DNA of 43,533 nucleotides. Source: Desulfuromonas sp. (lineage in GTDB: Bacteria > Desulfobacterota > Desulfuromonadia > Desulfuromonadales > Desulfuromonadaceae). Location: NCBI GenBank assembly GCA_002869685.1, contig PKUE01000089.1:1-43533 (forward strand). The letters are read 5' to 3'. Both the position numbers and the translations under genes were made by a program. This document shows, in pieces, positions 24,468-33,723 of this stretch; position 1 is the stretch's first letter; each line of letters begins with the position of its first letter. Below the pieces are notes generated by a model. The model had not been told where the DNA came from. It was given only the letters and a program-made list of their open reading frames with translations, and did no database searches.

Positions 24468-25427
24468 ATGGGCGCACCGGGAACAACCAAGTTTCAGATT
24501 GATTTGCGGCGACATCTGCGTGAGCACAAAGTGGAACGTCGTCTGCGTGAGGTGATCTGTGAAATTGCTGAAGCTTCCAAATATATTATTAACTCGATCC
24601 GTACCGGTGATCTCGGTGTGGCCGGTACCTCCAATCTTTATGGTGAGGAACAGCTTGCCCTGGATGTTCTTTCCGATCGCATTTTGCAGAAACGGCTGAA
24701 AAATTCCGGTGTCGTTTCCAATGTTGTTTCTGAAGAAAACAACGAAATCATCAACTTCGATTGCTCCAACAGTGTCTGTTATTCGGTGGCTTACGATCCA
24801 TTGGATGGATCTTCGCTGGTTGATGTCAATCTTGCTGTCGGGACGATTATCTCGATCTACCGTGGTAATGATATCTTGCAGCCGGGACGTAATCAGGCGG
24901 CAGCCATGTATATCCTTTACGGACCGCGTACCACTCTGGTGTATTCTACCGGTGAGGGGGTTCATGAGTTTGCCATGAACCAGTTGATGGAATATACGCT
25001 GGTGAAGGAAAACGTTACCATCGACAAGGTGGGCGGGATCTACTCCCCTGGTGGGCAGCGCAATCTCTACACACCGGGAACAGAAGCATTCGTCAGTTCT
25101 CTGGAGGAAAAAGGGCACAAATTGCGCTACAGTGGCGGTTTTGTTCCCGATATCAATCAGATCCTGATGAAGGGGCGGGGAATTTTCATGTATCCCCATC
25201 TGCAGGGGCGTCCTGAAGGGAAATTGCGCCTGCTCTACGAATTGAATCCGATGGCGTTTTTGATTGAACAGGCCGGTGGTGCAGCGTCAACCGGTTGCTC
25301 GCCGATCCTGGATATTCAACCGGAAGGAATTGACGACTGTTCGCCGGTTTTTATCGGTTGTCGCGAGGATGTTGCCATGGCTGAAGAATTTATTGCCAAA
25401 GAGGGATCCTGTACCCGCGGGCAGTAA
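24468..25427 (+). CDS. fbp: Class I fructose-1,6-bisphosphatase
   Basis: A 319-residue gluconeogenic phosphatase. Metal- and substrate-binding motifs are visible: VSEENNEI (catalytic glutamates near residue 86), AYDPLDGSSLVDVN near 110-120 and the C-terminal ELNPMAFLIEQAGGAAS near 262. It removes the C1 phosphate of fructose-1,6-bisphosphate in the cytoplasm. Length is slightly under that of E. coli Fbp (332). The start at 24468 has AAAGGAG 7 bases upstream; an in-frame extension to 24327 overlaps the EI24 gene and is rejected. A strong terminator follows. Confidence 0.97.
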   Translation: MGAPGTTKFQIDLRRHLREHKVERRLREVICEIAEASKYIINSIRTGDLGVAGTSNLYGEEQLALDVLSDRILQKRLKNSGVVSNVVSEENNEIINFDCSNSVCYSVAYDPLDGSSLVDVNLAVGTIISIYRGNDILQPGRNQAAAMYILYGPRTTLVYSTGEGVHEFAMNQLMEYTLVKENVTIDKVGGIYSPGGQRNLYTPGTEAFVSSLEEKGHKLRYSGGFVPDINQILMKGRGIFMYPHLQGRPEGKLRLLYELNPMAFLIEQAGGAASTGCSPILDIQPEGIDDCSPVFIGCREDVAMAEEFIAKEGSCTRGQ

Positions 25428-25447
25428 CAGTGAATCGAACTGAAACG

Positions 25448-25488
25448 AAAAGAGCCGATACCCCTGATGAGGTATCGGCTCTTTTTTT
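25448..25488. terminator. Bidirectional rho-independent terminator between fbp and the GAF gene
   Basis: Perfect 15-bp stem (25448-25462 with 25471-25485), AGAGCCGATACC core, 8-base loop, A-run before and T-run after; serves both convergent transcripts. Confidence 0.93.
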
Positions 25489-25505
25489 GTTCGGTGAACG
25501 ACGGT

Positions 25506-26078
25506 TTAAAATTCGGACCGATTCTGGCAGCGGCACAAGGCCAATTGCTGGCCGAGAAAGGTTGAAAACATTTCGACCAGTCGATATCCCCAGACATTGA
25601 AATGTTCGCGACCACTGTGGCTGGTCGTGACTACGCCGCACAGGTGTTCGGTGACAAGCAGGGGAACACTGATAATTGCCGTCTCGGCATCTTCATCACG
25701 GGGTTCCAGTGCCAGGCTGGTGCAATCGTCACAATCTTGCATGGTGCCACTTTCCAGGGTTGCCCGAATAAAGATATCTTCGATGCGTGTCGCATTGCCC
25801 CGTTGGGGGGCACCATTGCAATCCATGGCCAAAACAGTGCCCAACGGAGCATTTTCCAGCAGTGTGGTTTCCTGAGGGGGCAAGGTGTAGATACTGCACC
25901 GAGTCGCCTTGATGGAATGATGGAGTATCTCCAGGGCATTTTCCAGCAGGGCCTGTTCACACAGGCGATGGGCAGGCAGTTCTCCCAAGCGTTGCAACGT
26001 TGAGAGCGATTCCAGCAGGTCATCAAAGTTCTCTGACAGATTCAAGATGACATCGGAAAAAGGGTATTTATTGGCCAT
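25506..26078 (-). CDS. GAF-domain-like cytoplasmic signalling protein
   Basis: A 190-residue protein with a helical N-terminal part (SENFDDLLESLSTLQRLG) and a GAF-type sensor fold (about 45-180: LENALEILHHSIKATRCSIYTL, then TAIISVPLLVTEHLCGVVTTSH as the core strands, then a final helix). It carries unusual cysteines: CDDC in the middle of the domain and LCRCQ at the end, which might bind a metal or respond to redox state (inference). No output domain is present. It overlaps the upstream HDOD gene by 11 bp and has GGAGG before its ATG, so the two products very likely work together. Fold assignment is moderate. Confidence 0.7.
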   Translation of the reverse strand: MANKYPFSDVILNLSENFDDLLESLSTLQRLGELPAHRLCEQALLENALEILHHSIKATRCSIYTLPPQETTLLENAPLGTVLAMDCNGAPQRGNATRIEDIFIRATLESGTMQDCDDCTSLALEPRDEDAETAIISVPLLVTEHLCGVVTTSHSGREHFNVWGYRLVEMFSTFLGQQLALCRCQNRSEF

Positions 26079-26928
26079 GAGATCCTCCGCATCCAGTGAT
26101 CAGCAGGGCGATTTCGTGCAGGCCCTCAAGCTGTTCGCGGGTGTCAAAATAAACTTTTTGCACATGATCAGGAGAGATGGTTTCTTCCGGGATGATGATT
26201 GTTGCCAGTGGATCCGCTTTCTCAAGGTAGAGACTGTCCGACAACTGCGAACTGATCCAAATCAACTGAGTTAGTGGCGATGAAGACCCCGGTGAATCTT
26301 CATCGAGACTGTTGAGCGCTTTGACTATCGGGTCGGGGAGGTCCCACGACTGGGCCAGAAGAGTGGCGGCCTGATGGTGGTTAATGCCCAGTTCCCTGGT
26401 GATACGATCTCCCATGCGCCCCTGGCTGGAGGCGAAGACCTTTTCCATTTCATTGGGAAAACAGTGCACCAGCGCTTGCAGACCAAGGTTGTGCAACAGC
26501 CCAGCCGTATAAGCCGTGGAAGGGGCTGGTTTTTCCCTTACCAGCAGATAGTGAGACAGGCTTTGGGCCATGCTGGCTGTTGTCACGGCATTAAACCAGT
26601 GGCGGTGGCAATCGAACAAGCGGCTTTGCTGAATGTTGAAGTTGCCACTTAAGGCCATCGCAAGAGACAGGCTGCGGGTGATAGCAAGTCCGAGAACGCG
26701 GATGATCGCTTCACGAACCGTGGTAATCTCGCCGCGTTGACCATAATAGGCGGAGTTGGCACAACGTAAAATACGTGCGGTGATCGCCGGACTCTTATTG
26801 ATGATGCTGACCAGATCGATTAGGTCCACCTGCTCATCGGAAACAATTTGAATGATTTCCCGGCATAACCCGCTGGGGGGCGGCAACTGTTTGATTTTGC
26901 GGATGCTGTCAATGATGATTGTATTCAT
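26068..26928 (-). CDS. HDOD domain signalling protein
   Basis: A 286-residue protein made of one HDOD domain (about residues 10-205). Landmarks: KQLPPPSGLCREIIQIVSDE, KSPAITARILRCANSAYYG, REAIIRVLGL near 75 and AYTAGLLHNLGLQAL near 140, where a true HD domain would have HD (here HN). HDOD proteins are non-enzymatic relatives of HD hydrolases, found in bacterial signalling and cell-cycle control. It is coupled to the GAF gene (11-bp overlap) and lies 43 bp downstream of dxs. It is therefore probably expressed with the isoprenoid genes. Its ribosome binding site is weak. Confidence 0.88.
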   Translation of the reverse strand: MNTIIIDSIRKIKQLPPPSGLCREIIQIVSDEQVDLIDLVSIINKSPAITARILRCANSAYYGQRGEITTVREAIIRVLGLAITRSLSLAMALSGNFNIQQSRLFDCHRHWFNAVTTASMAQSLSHYLLVREKPAPSTAYTAGLLHNLGLQALVHCFPNEMEKVFASSQGRMGDRITRELGINHHQAATLLAQSWDLPDPIVKALNSLDEDSPGSSSPLTQLIWISSQLSDSLYLEKADPLATIIIPEETISPDHVQKVYFDTREQLEGLHEIALLITGCGGSHGQ

Positions 26929-26971
26929 AAAAACTCGCTTGCCCTGTTGTCAACACCTGCAGGGCGGGTTG

Positions 26972-28852
26972 TTAAGATTGTGCCGAAAGAAAATCGTGGA
27001 TCCTCTGAGTAATGCCTTCACAGTCCAGGCCATGGAGATGCAACAACTCCTCCTGAGTCCCCTGTTGAATAAATTCGTCCGGTAATCCCAACCGCATTAC
27101 TCGCGGGTACAGGCGGTTCTGCTCAAGCAGTTCCATGACTGCGCTGCCAAAACCTCCAGCCAGAACGTTTTCTTCCAGTGTGATCACGTTACCGGTACGT
27201 TGTGCCTCGGCGGTGATTAACTCATGGTCAAGTGGCTTGAGGAAGCGGGCATCGATCACGGCAACTTCATATCCTGCTTCCGCCAGTTTTTCAGCAGCCG
27301 CCAGCGCGGTCTGGGCACAGGTGCCGAGACTGATCAGAGTCGCATCGTTGCCGTCGCGCAGTTTTTCCCCGCGACCGATAGGCATGGGCTTGAAATCATT
27401 GGCATCGAGCAGCCCCAAACCGTTACCGCGCGGGTAGCGGTAAACAAACGGACCGTCACTGGTTGTTGCTGTTAACATGGACCGTTTCAGTTCCAGCTCA
27501 TCGCGGGGAACCACTACTGTGATGTTGGGGATATGGCGCAGATATGACAGGTCGAACACGCCGTGGTGAGTGGGGCCGTCAGCGCCCACCAGACCGCCAC
27601 GATCCAAAGCAAAAGTAACCGGCAGGTTTTGCAGACAAACGTCATGGAGCACGTTGTCGTAAGCGCGTTGCAGAAACGTAGAATAGATGGCGACAACCGG
27701 GCGCAATCCTTCGCAGGCCATGCCGGCAGCTACCGTCACCGCATGTTGTTCGGCAATGCCGACATCAAAGAATCGTTCGGGAAACCGCTCTGAAAAAGGA
27801 ACCAGCCCCGTACCGGTACACATGGCTGCTGTAATGGCGACCAGACGGGGATCTTTTTCCGCCAACTGGCACAGGTAGTCACCAAAAATAGCTGTGTAAC
27901 TGCGGGTTTTAACCGTGGATGGCTTGACTTTTCCACTGAGTTTATCGAAGGGACCAACACCGTGAAACAGCGCCGGATTCTCCTCAGCCGGAGCGTAGCC
28001 TTTCCCTTTTCGGGTGACAACATGGATCAACGACGGGCCTTCCAGGCGTGACACGTTTTGCAGGGTCTCGATCAATTCATCCATCTGGTGGCCGTCGATG
28101 GGGCCAACATATTCAATGCCGAACGCTTCAAATAACATGCCGGGGGTGACAAACGCCTTGAAGGAATCTTCGGTGCGTTTTGCCAGTTGGACCAGATCTT
28201 TGCCGAAGCGGGGCACACTGTTGAGGAAAATCTCCGTTTCCCGTTTAAAGCGCACAAACAGCCGCGAAGTCATTTTGCGACTGAGAAAGGACGACAGGGC
28301 CCCGACATTGGGGGAGATCGACATCTCATTATCGTTGAGGATGACGATCATATTACGATCGAGATGACCAGCGTGATTGAGGGCCTCAAACGCCATTCCG
28401 GCAGTTAGAGAGCCGTCACCGATAACCGCAACGACTTTATTGTTGAGTTCTTTGTTATCCCGGCCGATGGCCATCCCCAGTGCCGCTGAGATCGATGTGC
28501 TTGAGTGGCCGACGTCAAAACAGTCGTGGGGACTCTCTTTGCGCTTGGGAAATCCGCTGATTCCATCAAGCTGGCGCAGGGTGTGGAAGGCGTTGAGGCG
28601 GCCAGTCAGCAATTTGTGAGCATACGCCTGGTGACCAACATCCCAGATGATTTTGTCTTTGGGTGAGTTGAGCACGTAATGCAGGGCGATGGTCAATTCG
28701 ACGATCCCCAGGGAGCTGGCCAGATGCCCACCGGTACGGGAAACGGTGTCGATGATTTCATCGCGCAGTTCCTGAGCGAGAAGAGTTAACTCGTTAAGCG
28801 AGAAATCTTTTAGATCGGCCGGTGATTCAAGATTTTCAAGTAATCGACTCAT
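26972..28852 (-). CDS. dxs: 1-deoxy-D-xylulose-5-phosphate synthase
   Basis: A 626-residue thiamine diphosphate enzyme. Landmarks: the opening SRLLENLESPADLKDFS, GGHLASSLG near residue 41 with the catalytic His, GDGSLTAGMAFEALNHAG (ThDP/Mg binding), NDNEMSISPNVG, the PYR domain FFDVGIAEQHAV with the catalytic Glu and DRGGLVGADGPTHHG. It joins pyruvate and glyceraldehyde-3-phosphate to give DXP, the first step of the MEP pathway. I choose ATG 28852 from the family opening. GTG at 28876, two bases after the ispA stop, is a real alternative adding eight residues; neither has a strong ribosome binding site, which suggests translational coupling to ispA. Confidence 0.97.
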   Translation of the reverse strand: MSRLLENLESPADLKDFSLNELTLLAQELRDEIIDTVSRTGGHLASSLGIVELTIALHYVLNSPKDKIIWDVGHQAYAHKLLTGRLNAFHTLRQLDGISGFPKRKESPHDCFDVGHSSTSISAALGMAIGRDNKELNNKVVAVIGDGSLTAGMAFEALNHAGHLDRNMIVILNDNEMSISPNVGALSSFLSRKMTSRLFVRFKRETEIFLNSVPRFGKDLVQLAKRTEDSFKAFVTPGMLFEAFGIEYVGPIDGHQMDELIETLQNVSRLEGPSLIHVVTRKGKGYAPAEENPALFHGVGPFDKLSGKVKPSTVKTRSYTAIFGDYLCQLAEKDPRLVAITAAMCTGTGLVPFSERFPERFFDVGIAEQHAVTVAAGMACEGLRPVVAIYSTFLQRAYDNVLHDVCLQNLPVTFALDRGGLVGADGPTHHGVFDLSYLRHIPNITVVVPRDELELKRSMLTATTSDGPFVYRYPRGNGLGLLDANDFKPMPIGRGEKLRDGNDATLISLGTCAQTALAAAEKLAEAGYEVAVIDARFLKPLDHELITAEAQRTGNVITLEENVLAGGFGSAVMELLEQNRLYPRVMRLGLPDEFIQQGTQEELLHLHGLDCEGITQRIHDFLSAQS

Positions 28853-28878
28853 AAGGTTGTTTTGTTTCTCTTTCACCG

Positions 28879-29772
28879 CTATGACGAGCGATTGATGATG
28901 TATGCGGAAATCTGACGTAACGGCTCAGCAGCTTCGCCCAGAGGCTCAATCGCTTTGAGGGCCTGTTGGTGGAGTTCCTGAGCGCGACGGATTGATTCGC
29001 TCAGTCCAAGCACCGCAGGATAAGTGGCTTTGCCGCGCTCCTGGTCACTGCCGATATCTTTGCCCAACTCCTGCTGGTCGCCAACGATATCAAGGATGTC
29101 GTCGGCGATCTGGAAGGCCAATCCGGCCAGCTTGCCAAAACGACTCAGCGCTTCGTAAGCTTCCGTATCCGCTCCGCCGAGCAGGGCACCGGCCCGGATC
29201 GAGGCCAGAATCAGCGCTCCGGTTTTATGAGCGTGGATGTAGTCGACTGTTGCCAGGTCCGGTTGCTCCATCCCCTCGGCCTCCATATCCACCACCTGAC
29301 CACCAACCATTCCTGCCGCTCCTGCCGCTCGGGCGATCAGCTGAATGATTTCGCGCTGGGTGTCGGCTTTGAGTTGTGGCGTATTGGCAGGCGCCGATAA
29401 CAGCACAAACGCTTCTGTCAGCAGGGCATCTCCAGCCAGGATCGCTGTCGCTTCACCATAAACTTTGTGATTGGTAGGATTGCCGCGTCGGAAGTCGTCA
29501 TCATCCATGGCTGGGAGATCATCATGGATCAACGAATAGGTGTGAATCATTTCCATGGCACATGCGGCGGGCAATACCTGCTCCACATCGCCGCCAACGG
29601 CTTCACATGCGGCCATCATCAGAATGGGGCGGATTCTTTTGCCGCCGGCAAACACGGAGTAATGCATGGCTTCATGAAGACTGGTCGGGTGGTGGTCCTT
29701 GGCGGGCAACACCTGCTCCAGAGCTTGTTCAACCCGTTGTCTTTGGCTGTTAAGGTAATGCTTTAAGTCCAT
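28879..29772 (-). CDS. ispA: Short-chain (2E,6E)-farnesyl diphosphate synthase
   Basis: A 297-residue trans-prenyltransferase. The first Asp-rich motif is in HDDLPAMDDDDFRRG near residue 83 and the second, DDILD, near residue 225; GGKRIRPIL near 44 binds isopentenyl diphosphate. The residues before the first motif (TYSLIHDD) fit a C15/C20 synthase. It condenses IPP with DMAPP and GPP in the cytoplasm. The start at 29772 follows AGGA at 8 bases; a TTG at 29790 is less likely. It lies between xseB and dxs in the common bacterial order xseA-xseB-ispA-dxs. Confidence 0.96.
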   Translation of the reverse strand: MDLKHYLNSQRQRVEQALEQVLPAKDHHPTSLHEAMHYSVFAGGKRIRPILMMAACEAVGGDVEQVLPAACAMEMIHTYSLIHDDLPAMDDDDFRRGNPTNHKVYGEATAILAGDALLTEAFVLLSAPANTPQLKADTQREIIQLIARAAGAAGMVGGQVVDMEAEGMEQPDLATVDYIHAHKTGALILASIRAGALLGGADTEAYEALSRFGKLAGLAFQIADDILDIVGDQQELGKDIGSDQERGKATYPAVLGLSESIRRAQELHQQALKAIEPLGEAAEPLRQISAYIINRSS

Positions 29773-29821
29773 GACGGATCCTGTATTCAAACGCGCGATA
29801 ATCGAAGAGGGCCGAAGCCGG

Positions 29822-30046
29822 TTATAATTCCAGCGGCTGGCTTGTCAGTTGATTGTCTTGATCCTTGGTTAACTGCTCAATTTTCAGCCGTGCTCCATCG
29901 AGAGCTTTTTGGCAGCGCTGGACGCTCTTGACGCCGCTTTCAAATTCTTTCAAGGCTTCGTCAATGGGCAGATCTTCCTGCTCCAGACGAAGCACGCATG
30001 CTTCAAGTGTTTTGATCGCCTCTTCAAATGGGATCGCTTTGGCCAT
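29822..30046 (-). CDS. xseB: Exodeoxyribonuclease VII small subunit
   Basis: A 74-residue, all-helical protein with the family core IPFEEAIKTLEACVLRLEQ and DLPIDEALKEFESGVKSVQRCQ. Several XseB chains bind each XseA catalytic subunit. The ATG at 30046 has GGAGAA 8 bases upstream; an ATG five codons earlier (30061) contains that site and is less likely. The gap to xseA is 61 bp and to ispA 49 bp. Confidence 0.95.
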   Translation of the reverse strand: MAKAIPFEEAIKTLEACVLRLEQEDLPIDEALKEFESGVKSVQRCQKALDGARLKIEQLTKDQDNQLTSQPLEL

Positions 30047-30107
30047 AAGTCGTTTCTCCATATGTTTTTACGTAAACACCCGATTATGGCGGTTCCGTTC
30101 GGTTGAG

Positions 30108-31319
30108 TCAAGACGGTTCAGTGGTGGTGTCCACGGTTGCCGTGGCATAGCCGCGGTGAAACTGAATCGAGACACTCTGGCCTGGTTCCAATTGCCTGAC
30201 ATCACGGATCAAGGTGTGTGATTTATCGTTCGACGTGACAATACTGAAACCGCGTTGCAGGGTGCTGAGAGGGCTCAGGGCGTTGAGACGTTCAGCAAGG
30301 CGTTGCAGCTGATGATTGTGGCGTTCAAGATTGCGATCCATGCCGAGTTGCAGCCGCCGGGTTAGATCGAGCCAGCGCTGTTGTTGCCGGTCAAGGCATG
30401 CCTGCGGAGTGCGCAGTCGCTTGCTCAGGGCGTTGAGTTGCTGTTGCTTATTGTTCAACCGGGTGTGGATTGCGGTGTTGAGTCGTATCAGTAATTGATC
30501 AAGATGCTGTTCAAGCTCCTGGCGGTTCTTTACCACCAGTTCAGCGGCGGCACTGGGTGTTGGTGCCCGCAGGTCAGCGACAAAGTCGGCGATGGTAAAA
30601 TCGGTTTCGTGTCCCACCGCCGAAATAATTGGGCAGGAAGAGGCAAACATCGCCCGGGCGACCCGTTCATCGTTAAAGGCCTGCAGATCCTCGAGGGAAC
30701 CACCGCCACGTCCGGCAATGATCACATCGCAGGCTCCATGGCGATTAAGTTCTTCGATGGCTGTGACGATCTGGCCAGGCGCCTGATCCCCTTGAACCAG
30801 CACCGGGCGCAGAATGACACGGACGCCGTGGGCACGGCGCTGTAATACATTGAGAATATCGTGAATCGCCGCCCCGGTTGCCGAGGTGATAATACCGATG
30901 CACTGTGGATGGGGTGGCAGTGCTTTTTTGTGCTCACTGAGAAACAGTCCTTCGTGGTCAAGTTTTTTCTTTAACTGCTCAAAGGCAAGTTGCAGGCCGC
31001 CGTAGCCTTCAGCCTCCATACTGTCGCAAATCAGTTGCACGTCGCCACGGGCTTCATACAGCGAAATGCGACCGGCACAGATCACCTGTTGACCGTGTTC
31101 CGGTTGAAAGGGAACCCGTCTGTTGGCCGTGCGGAACATGACACAACGAACCTGACTTGCTTCATCTTTGAGAGTGAAATACCAGTGTCCTGATCCCGGG
31201 CGGGACAGGTTGGAAATTTCGCCGCGAACCCAGACGTGAACAAAATTGTCTTCGAGGGTTTCCCGAATCAGTTCGTTCAGTTGTTGGATAGAGAGAATGG
31301 GGTGGGGAGTACTGCTCAT
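30108..31319 (-). CDS. xseA: Exodeoxyribonuclease VII large subunit
   Basis: A 403-residue nuclease subunit. The N-terminal OB fold (about 5-100: VHVWVRGEISNLSRPGSGHWYFTLKD) binds single-stranded DNA; the catalytic region has PQCIGIITSATGAAIHDILN, DVIIAGRGGGSLEDLQAFNDE and PIISAVGHETDFTIADFVADLRAPTPSAAAE. A coiled-coil region that binds XseB follows, and the end (STLQRGFSIVTS) is typical. It is shorter than E. coli XseA (456) mainly in the coiled coil. The enzyme degrades single-stranded DNA from both ends. AGGA lies 6 bases before the ATG. Confidence 0.96.
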   Translation of the reverse strand: MSSTPHPILSIQQLNELIRETLEDNFVHVWVRGEISNLSRPGSGHWYFTLKDEASQVRCVMFRTANRRVPFQPEHGQQVICAGRISLYEARGDVQLICDSMEAEGYGGLQLAFEQLKKKLDHEGLFLSEHKKALPPHPQCIGIITSATGAAIHDILNVLQRRAHGVRVILRPVLVQGDQAPGQIVTAIEELNRHGACDVIIAGRGGGSLEDLQAFNDERVARAMFASSCPIISAVGHETDFTIADFVADLRAPTPSAAAELVVKNRQELEQHLDQLLIRLNTAIHTRLNNKQQQLNALSKRLRTPQACLDRQQQRWLDLTRRLQLGMDRNLERHNHQLQRLAERLNALSPLSTLQRGFSIVTSNDKSHTLIRDVRQLEPGQSVSIQFHRGYATATVDTTTEPS

Positions 31320-31374
31320 GGTTGTCCTTATTTTTGCACAGATTGCCGGGGCGTTATGCTTAGGGCTTGACGGT

Positions 31375-32346
31375 TTACAACGTGTCGCTGGTGGTCACAC
31401 TGGCGAGGGGCGGCTGCACCAATTGGGTGATTGAGACCGTATCGATATCGAAGCGCTCGGTGTCCTGGCTGAACTGACGCAGAGCTGCCATGGTCTGCGG
31501 ATAGGGGTGGCAGATGGCAATGGCGCTTCCGTTGCGACGGGCCAGGGTGACCAGACGGTCCAGTTGTTTGAGGATGGCGTCAACGTCACGTACGTTATCG
31601 AGAAACACATCGCGAATGGCACAACTCAGCCCCAGTTCTCGGGCCTGCTCATAGGCGACTGAATCTTTGCTGGTTAGACTGTCGACGAAAAACAGGCCGG
31701 AATGTTTCATGGCCAACAGCACCGGTTTCAGTTTGTCGGCATGCTGGGTGAAGGCGGACCCCATGTGGTTGTTGCCACCGACAGCATAGGGCAGCGCATT
31801 GATAATGGTGGTCATCCGCTGCTCAATCTGTGCGGTGGACTGGTTGCTGAACAGTCCCAGCGGACCCGGATCATTATGTGGGTAACTGATCGGCTCCATC
31901 GGGATGTGGATCATGATGTCGGCCTGTTGCTGATGGGCCAGTTGCATGATCTCTGTGGAGTGTGCCTCGCCGGGAATAATGGCCAGAGCCAGTGGCAGAT
32001 CGAGTTGCAATGCCTCGAGAGCCATCTCGCGATTGATGCCGATATCATCCATGATGATGGCTACACGGGGGCGTTTCGTTGCCGGGCGCGGTGGCATCGG
32101 ACGGTTTGGTGGCAACGGTGGCACGTCAATGTCGGGATATTCCGGTGGCGGCTGTTGCTGCGGGTGTTGTTGAGACGGCGCAGGTTGAGATGGCAACGAC
32201 CATTCACTGATGATGTAGCCACCAATGCCGAGTAACACCAGTAGAAAGATAACCGCCGTGACAGGGTGTCCCAGATAATTCAGGGCGGTCTTTTTAGGCG
32301 TCGCTTTCTTTTTTGTCGTTCTTTTTTTGCTCTTTTTTCGGGTCAT
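31375..32346 (-). CDS. yibQ: Divergent polysaccharide deacetylase family protein (YibQ/DUF610)
   Basis: A 323-residue protein with a very basic N-terminal tail, one transmembrane helix (about 30-50), a Pro/Gln-rich periplasmic linker (about 52-92) and a divergent NodB-like domain (about 93-315). Landmarks: VAIIMDDIGINREMA (metal-binding Asp pair), LALAIIPGEAHSTEIM, IMIHIPMEP, NNHMGSAFT, LFFVDSLTS and ICHPYPQT. It probably acts on cell-wall or surface glycans in the periplasm; activity is untested for this group. It overlaps ctpA by 4 bp (ATGA), and the pair is commonly found together, pointing to a peptidoglycan role. Confidence 0.9.
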   Translation of the reverse strand: MTRKKSKKRTTKKKATPKKTALNYLGHPVTAVIFLLVLLGIGGYIISEWSLPSQPAPSQQHPQQQPPPEYPDIDVPPLPPNRPMPPRPATKRPRVAIIMDDIGINREMALEALQLDLPLALAIIPGEAHSTEIMQLAHQQQADIMIHIPMEPISYPHNDPGPLGLFSNQSTAQIEQRMTTIINALPYAVGGNNHMGSAFTQHADKLKPVLLAMKHSGLFFVDSLTSKDSVAYEQARELGLSCAIRDVFLDNVRDVDAILKQLDRLVTLARRNGSAIAICHPYPQTMAALRQFSQDTERFDIDTVSITQLVQPPLASVTTSDTL

Positions 32347-33674
32347 GATGCGTCCTGGCCCAAATTGTCCGGGCAGGGATAGAGGTGTTTCATCTGTTGC
32401 CAGCCACGCAGCAGATCAAGCGCTCTCAATAATTGAAAATCTGACTCTTCTTCGGGCATGTCCTGTTGAGCCGGAACCGCTTGTACTTCGGGTTGCGGTG
32501 GTGCCAGGTGATTGTCGAGATCTTTTTCTTTTGGCGCTCCTTCGGCGCCCATTTTCTTCCATACTGCCTGCTCGACAACAACGTCGGGAACGATGCCTCG
32601 CGCCTGAATCGAAGTACCATTGGGCGTGTAATAGTAGGCTGTGGTCAGACGCAGTCCTGAATGGTCGGCGAGGGGGATAATCGTTTGCACCGAGCCTTTG
32701 CCGAAACTGCCTGTGCCGAGGATGACCGCTCTCTTATGATCCTGCAGCGCACCGGCAACGATTTCAGACGCGCTGGCACTGCCCTGGTTGATCAGAACGA
32801 CAATTGGATAACCGGCCTCGGTGTCGGCTGCGGTGGCATTGTAGGTAAAATTATCCGTTTTACGCCGTCCCTGAGTCGAAACAATCTTGCCGCTGTCAAG
32901 AAACAGGTCACTGATCTGCACGGCCTGATCGAGCAGCCCGCCAGGATTGTTGCGCAAATCAAGAACCAGTCCCTGTAACGGCTGACCGATCTGCTGATGC
33001 AGTTCAGTTAAGGCCTGTTTGAACTCCCGTGCCGTACGTTGTTGGAATTGGCTGATGCGGATATAGCCGATGGCAGGCTCAAAACGGTGCGATTTAATGC
33101 TGTCAACCCGGATAGTTTCGCGCTTCAGAGTGAAATAAAGCGGCGTGTTTTCCCCTTCACGCATGATTCCCAGAGTGATTTCACTGCCACGGGGGCCACG
33201 CATGCGGCTGATAGCTTCCATAATCGACATATCTTTGGTGAAGGTCTCGTCGAGCTTGATAATAATGTCACCCGCGAGAATCCCCGCTCTGTCAGCTGGA
33301 GTGTCCGCGATGGGAGCGATTACGGTGATCAGATGATCTTTGACGGCGATCTCCACACCGAGACCGTTAAATTCGCCCTGGGTCTCGATCTGCATTTCCT
33401 GAAACATGTCCGGTGGCATGTACGCCGAATGGGGGTCAAGCTCCGATAGCATGCCAGAGATGGCTCCTGCCATCAAATCATCCATGGGGGCGGATTCAAC
33501 ATAATTCTTCTGGATCAGGGTCAGGACATCAATGAACAGGTCCAGCTGCTCGTACACACTTTGCGTATCGCTGTCGGCCGCAGGCGTTTCTGTGGCTTTG
33601 GCGGCGACGGGCAGAGTGGCGAGGAGTGTAAGTAGCAGCGTCAGTCCGCTGAAGATCAGGGAGCGAAATCGCAT
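32343..33674 (-). CDS. ctpA: Carboxyl-terminal processing protease, S41 family
   Basis: A 443-residue periplasmic serine protease. A signal peptide (1-25, cleavage near VAA/KA) is followed by a PDZ domain (about 98-180, FNGLGVEIAV and AGILAGDIIIKLDE) and the S41 core. The catalytic serine is in GSASASE (298-304) and the lysine is K326 in SFGKGSVQT. The C-terminal extension after 380 is Pro/Gln/Glu-rich. CtpA proteases trim envelope proteins, and several cut peptidoglycan hydrolases. The start at 33674 follows AAGGA and opens the signal peptide; codons up to 33917 overlap envC and are rejected. It sits between envC and yibQ in a cell-wall cluster. Confidence 0.95.
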   Translation of the reverse strand: MRFRSLIFSGLTLLLTLLATLPVAAKATETPAADSDTQSVYEQLDLFIDVLTLIQKNYVESAPMDDLMAGAISGMLSELDPHSAYMPPDMFQEMQIETQGEFNGLGVEIAVKDHLITVIAPIADTPADRAGILAGDIIIKLDETFTKDMSIMEAISRMRGPRGSEITLGIMREGENTPLYFTLKRETIRVDSIKSHRFEPAIGYIRISQFQQRTAREFKQALTELHQQIGQPLQGLVLDLRNNPGGLLDQAVQISDLFLDSGKIVSTQGRRKTDNFTYNATAADTEAGYPIVVLINQGSASASEIVAGALQDHKRAVILGTGSFGKGSVQTIIPLADHSGLRLTTAYYYTPNGTSIQARGIVPDVVVEQAVWKKMGAEGAPKEKDLDNHLAPPQPEVQAVPAQQDMPEEESDFQLLRALDLLRGWQQMKHLYPCPDNLGQDAS

Positions 33675-33723
33675 AGAGAATCCTTTGTGTCGGTTCAGGA
33701 GGTCTTTTCCCGGCATTGTCAAA

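Noticed and set aside
30592-30845. Plus-strand frames antisense to xseA
   Set aside because: Overlap the conserved catalytic region of xseA in the opposite direction; no independent support.
33212-33449. Plus-strand frames antisense to ctpA
   Set aside because: The S41 protease frame is complete and has its catalytic residues; the antisense frames have no ribosome binding sites or recognisable domains.
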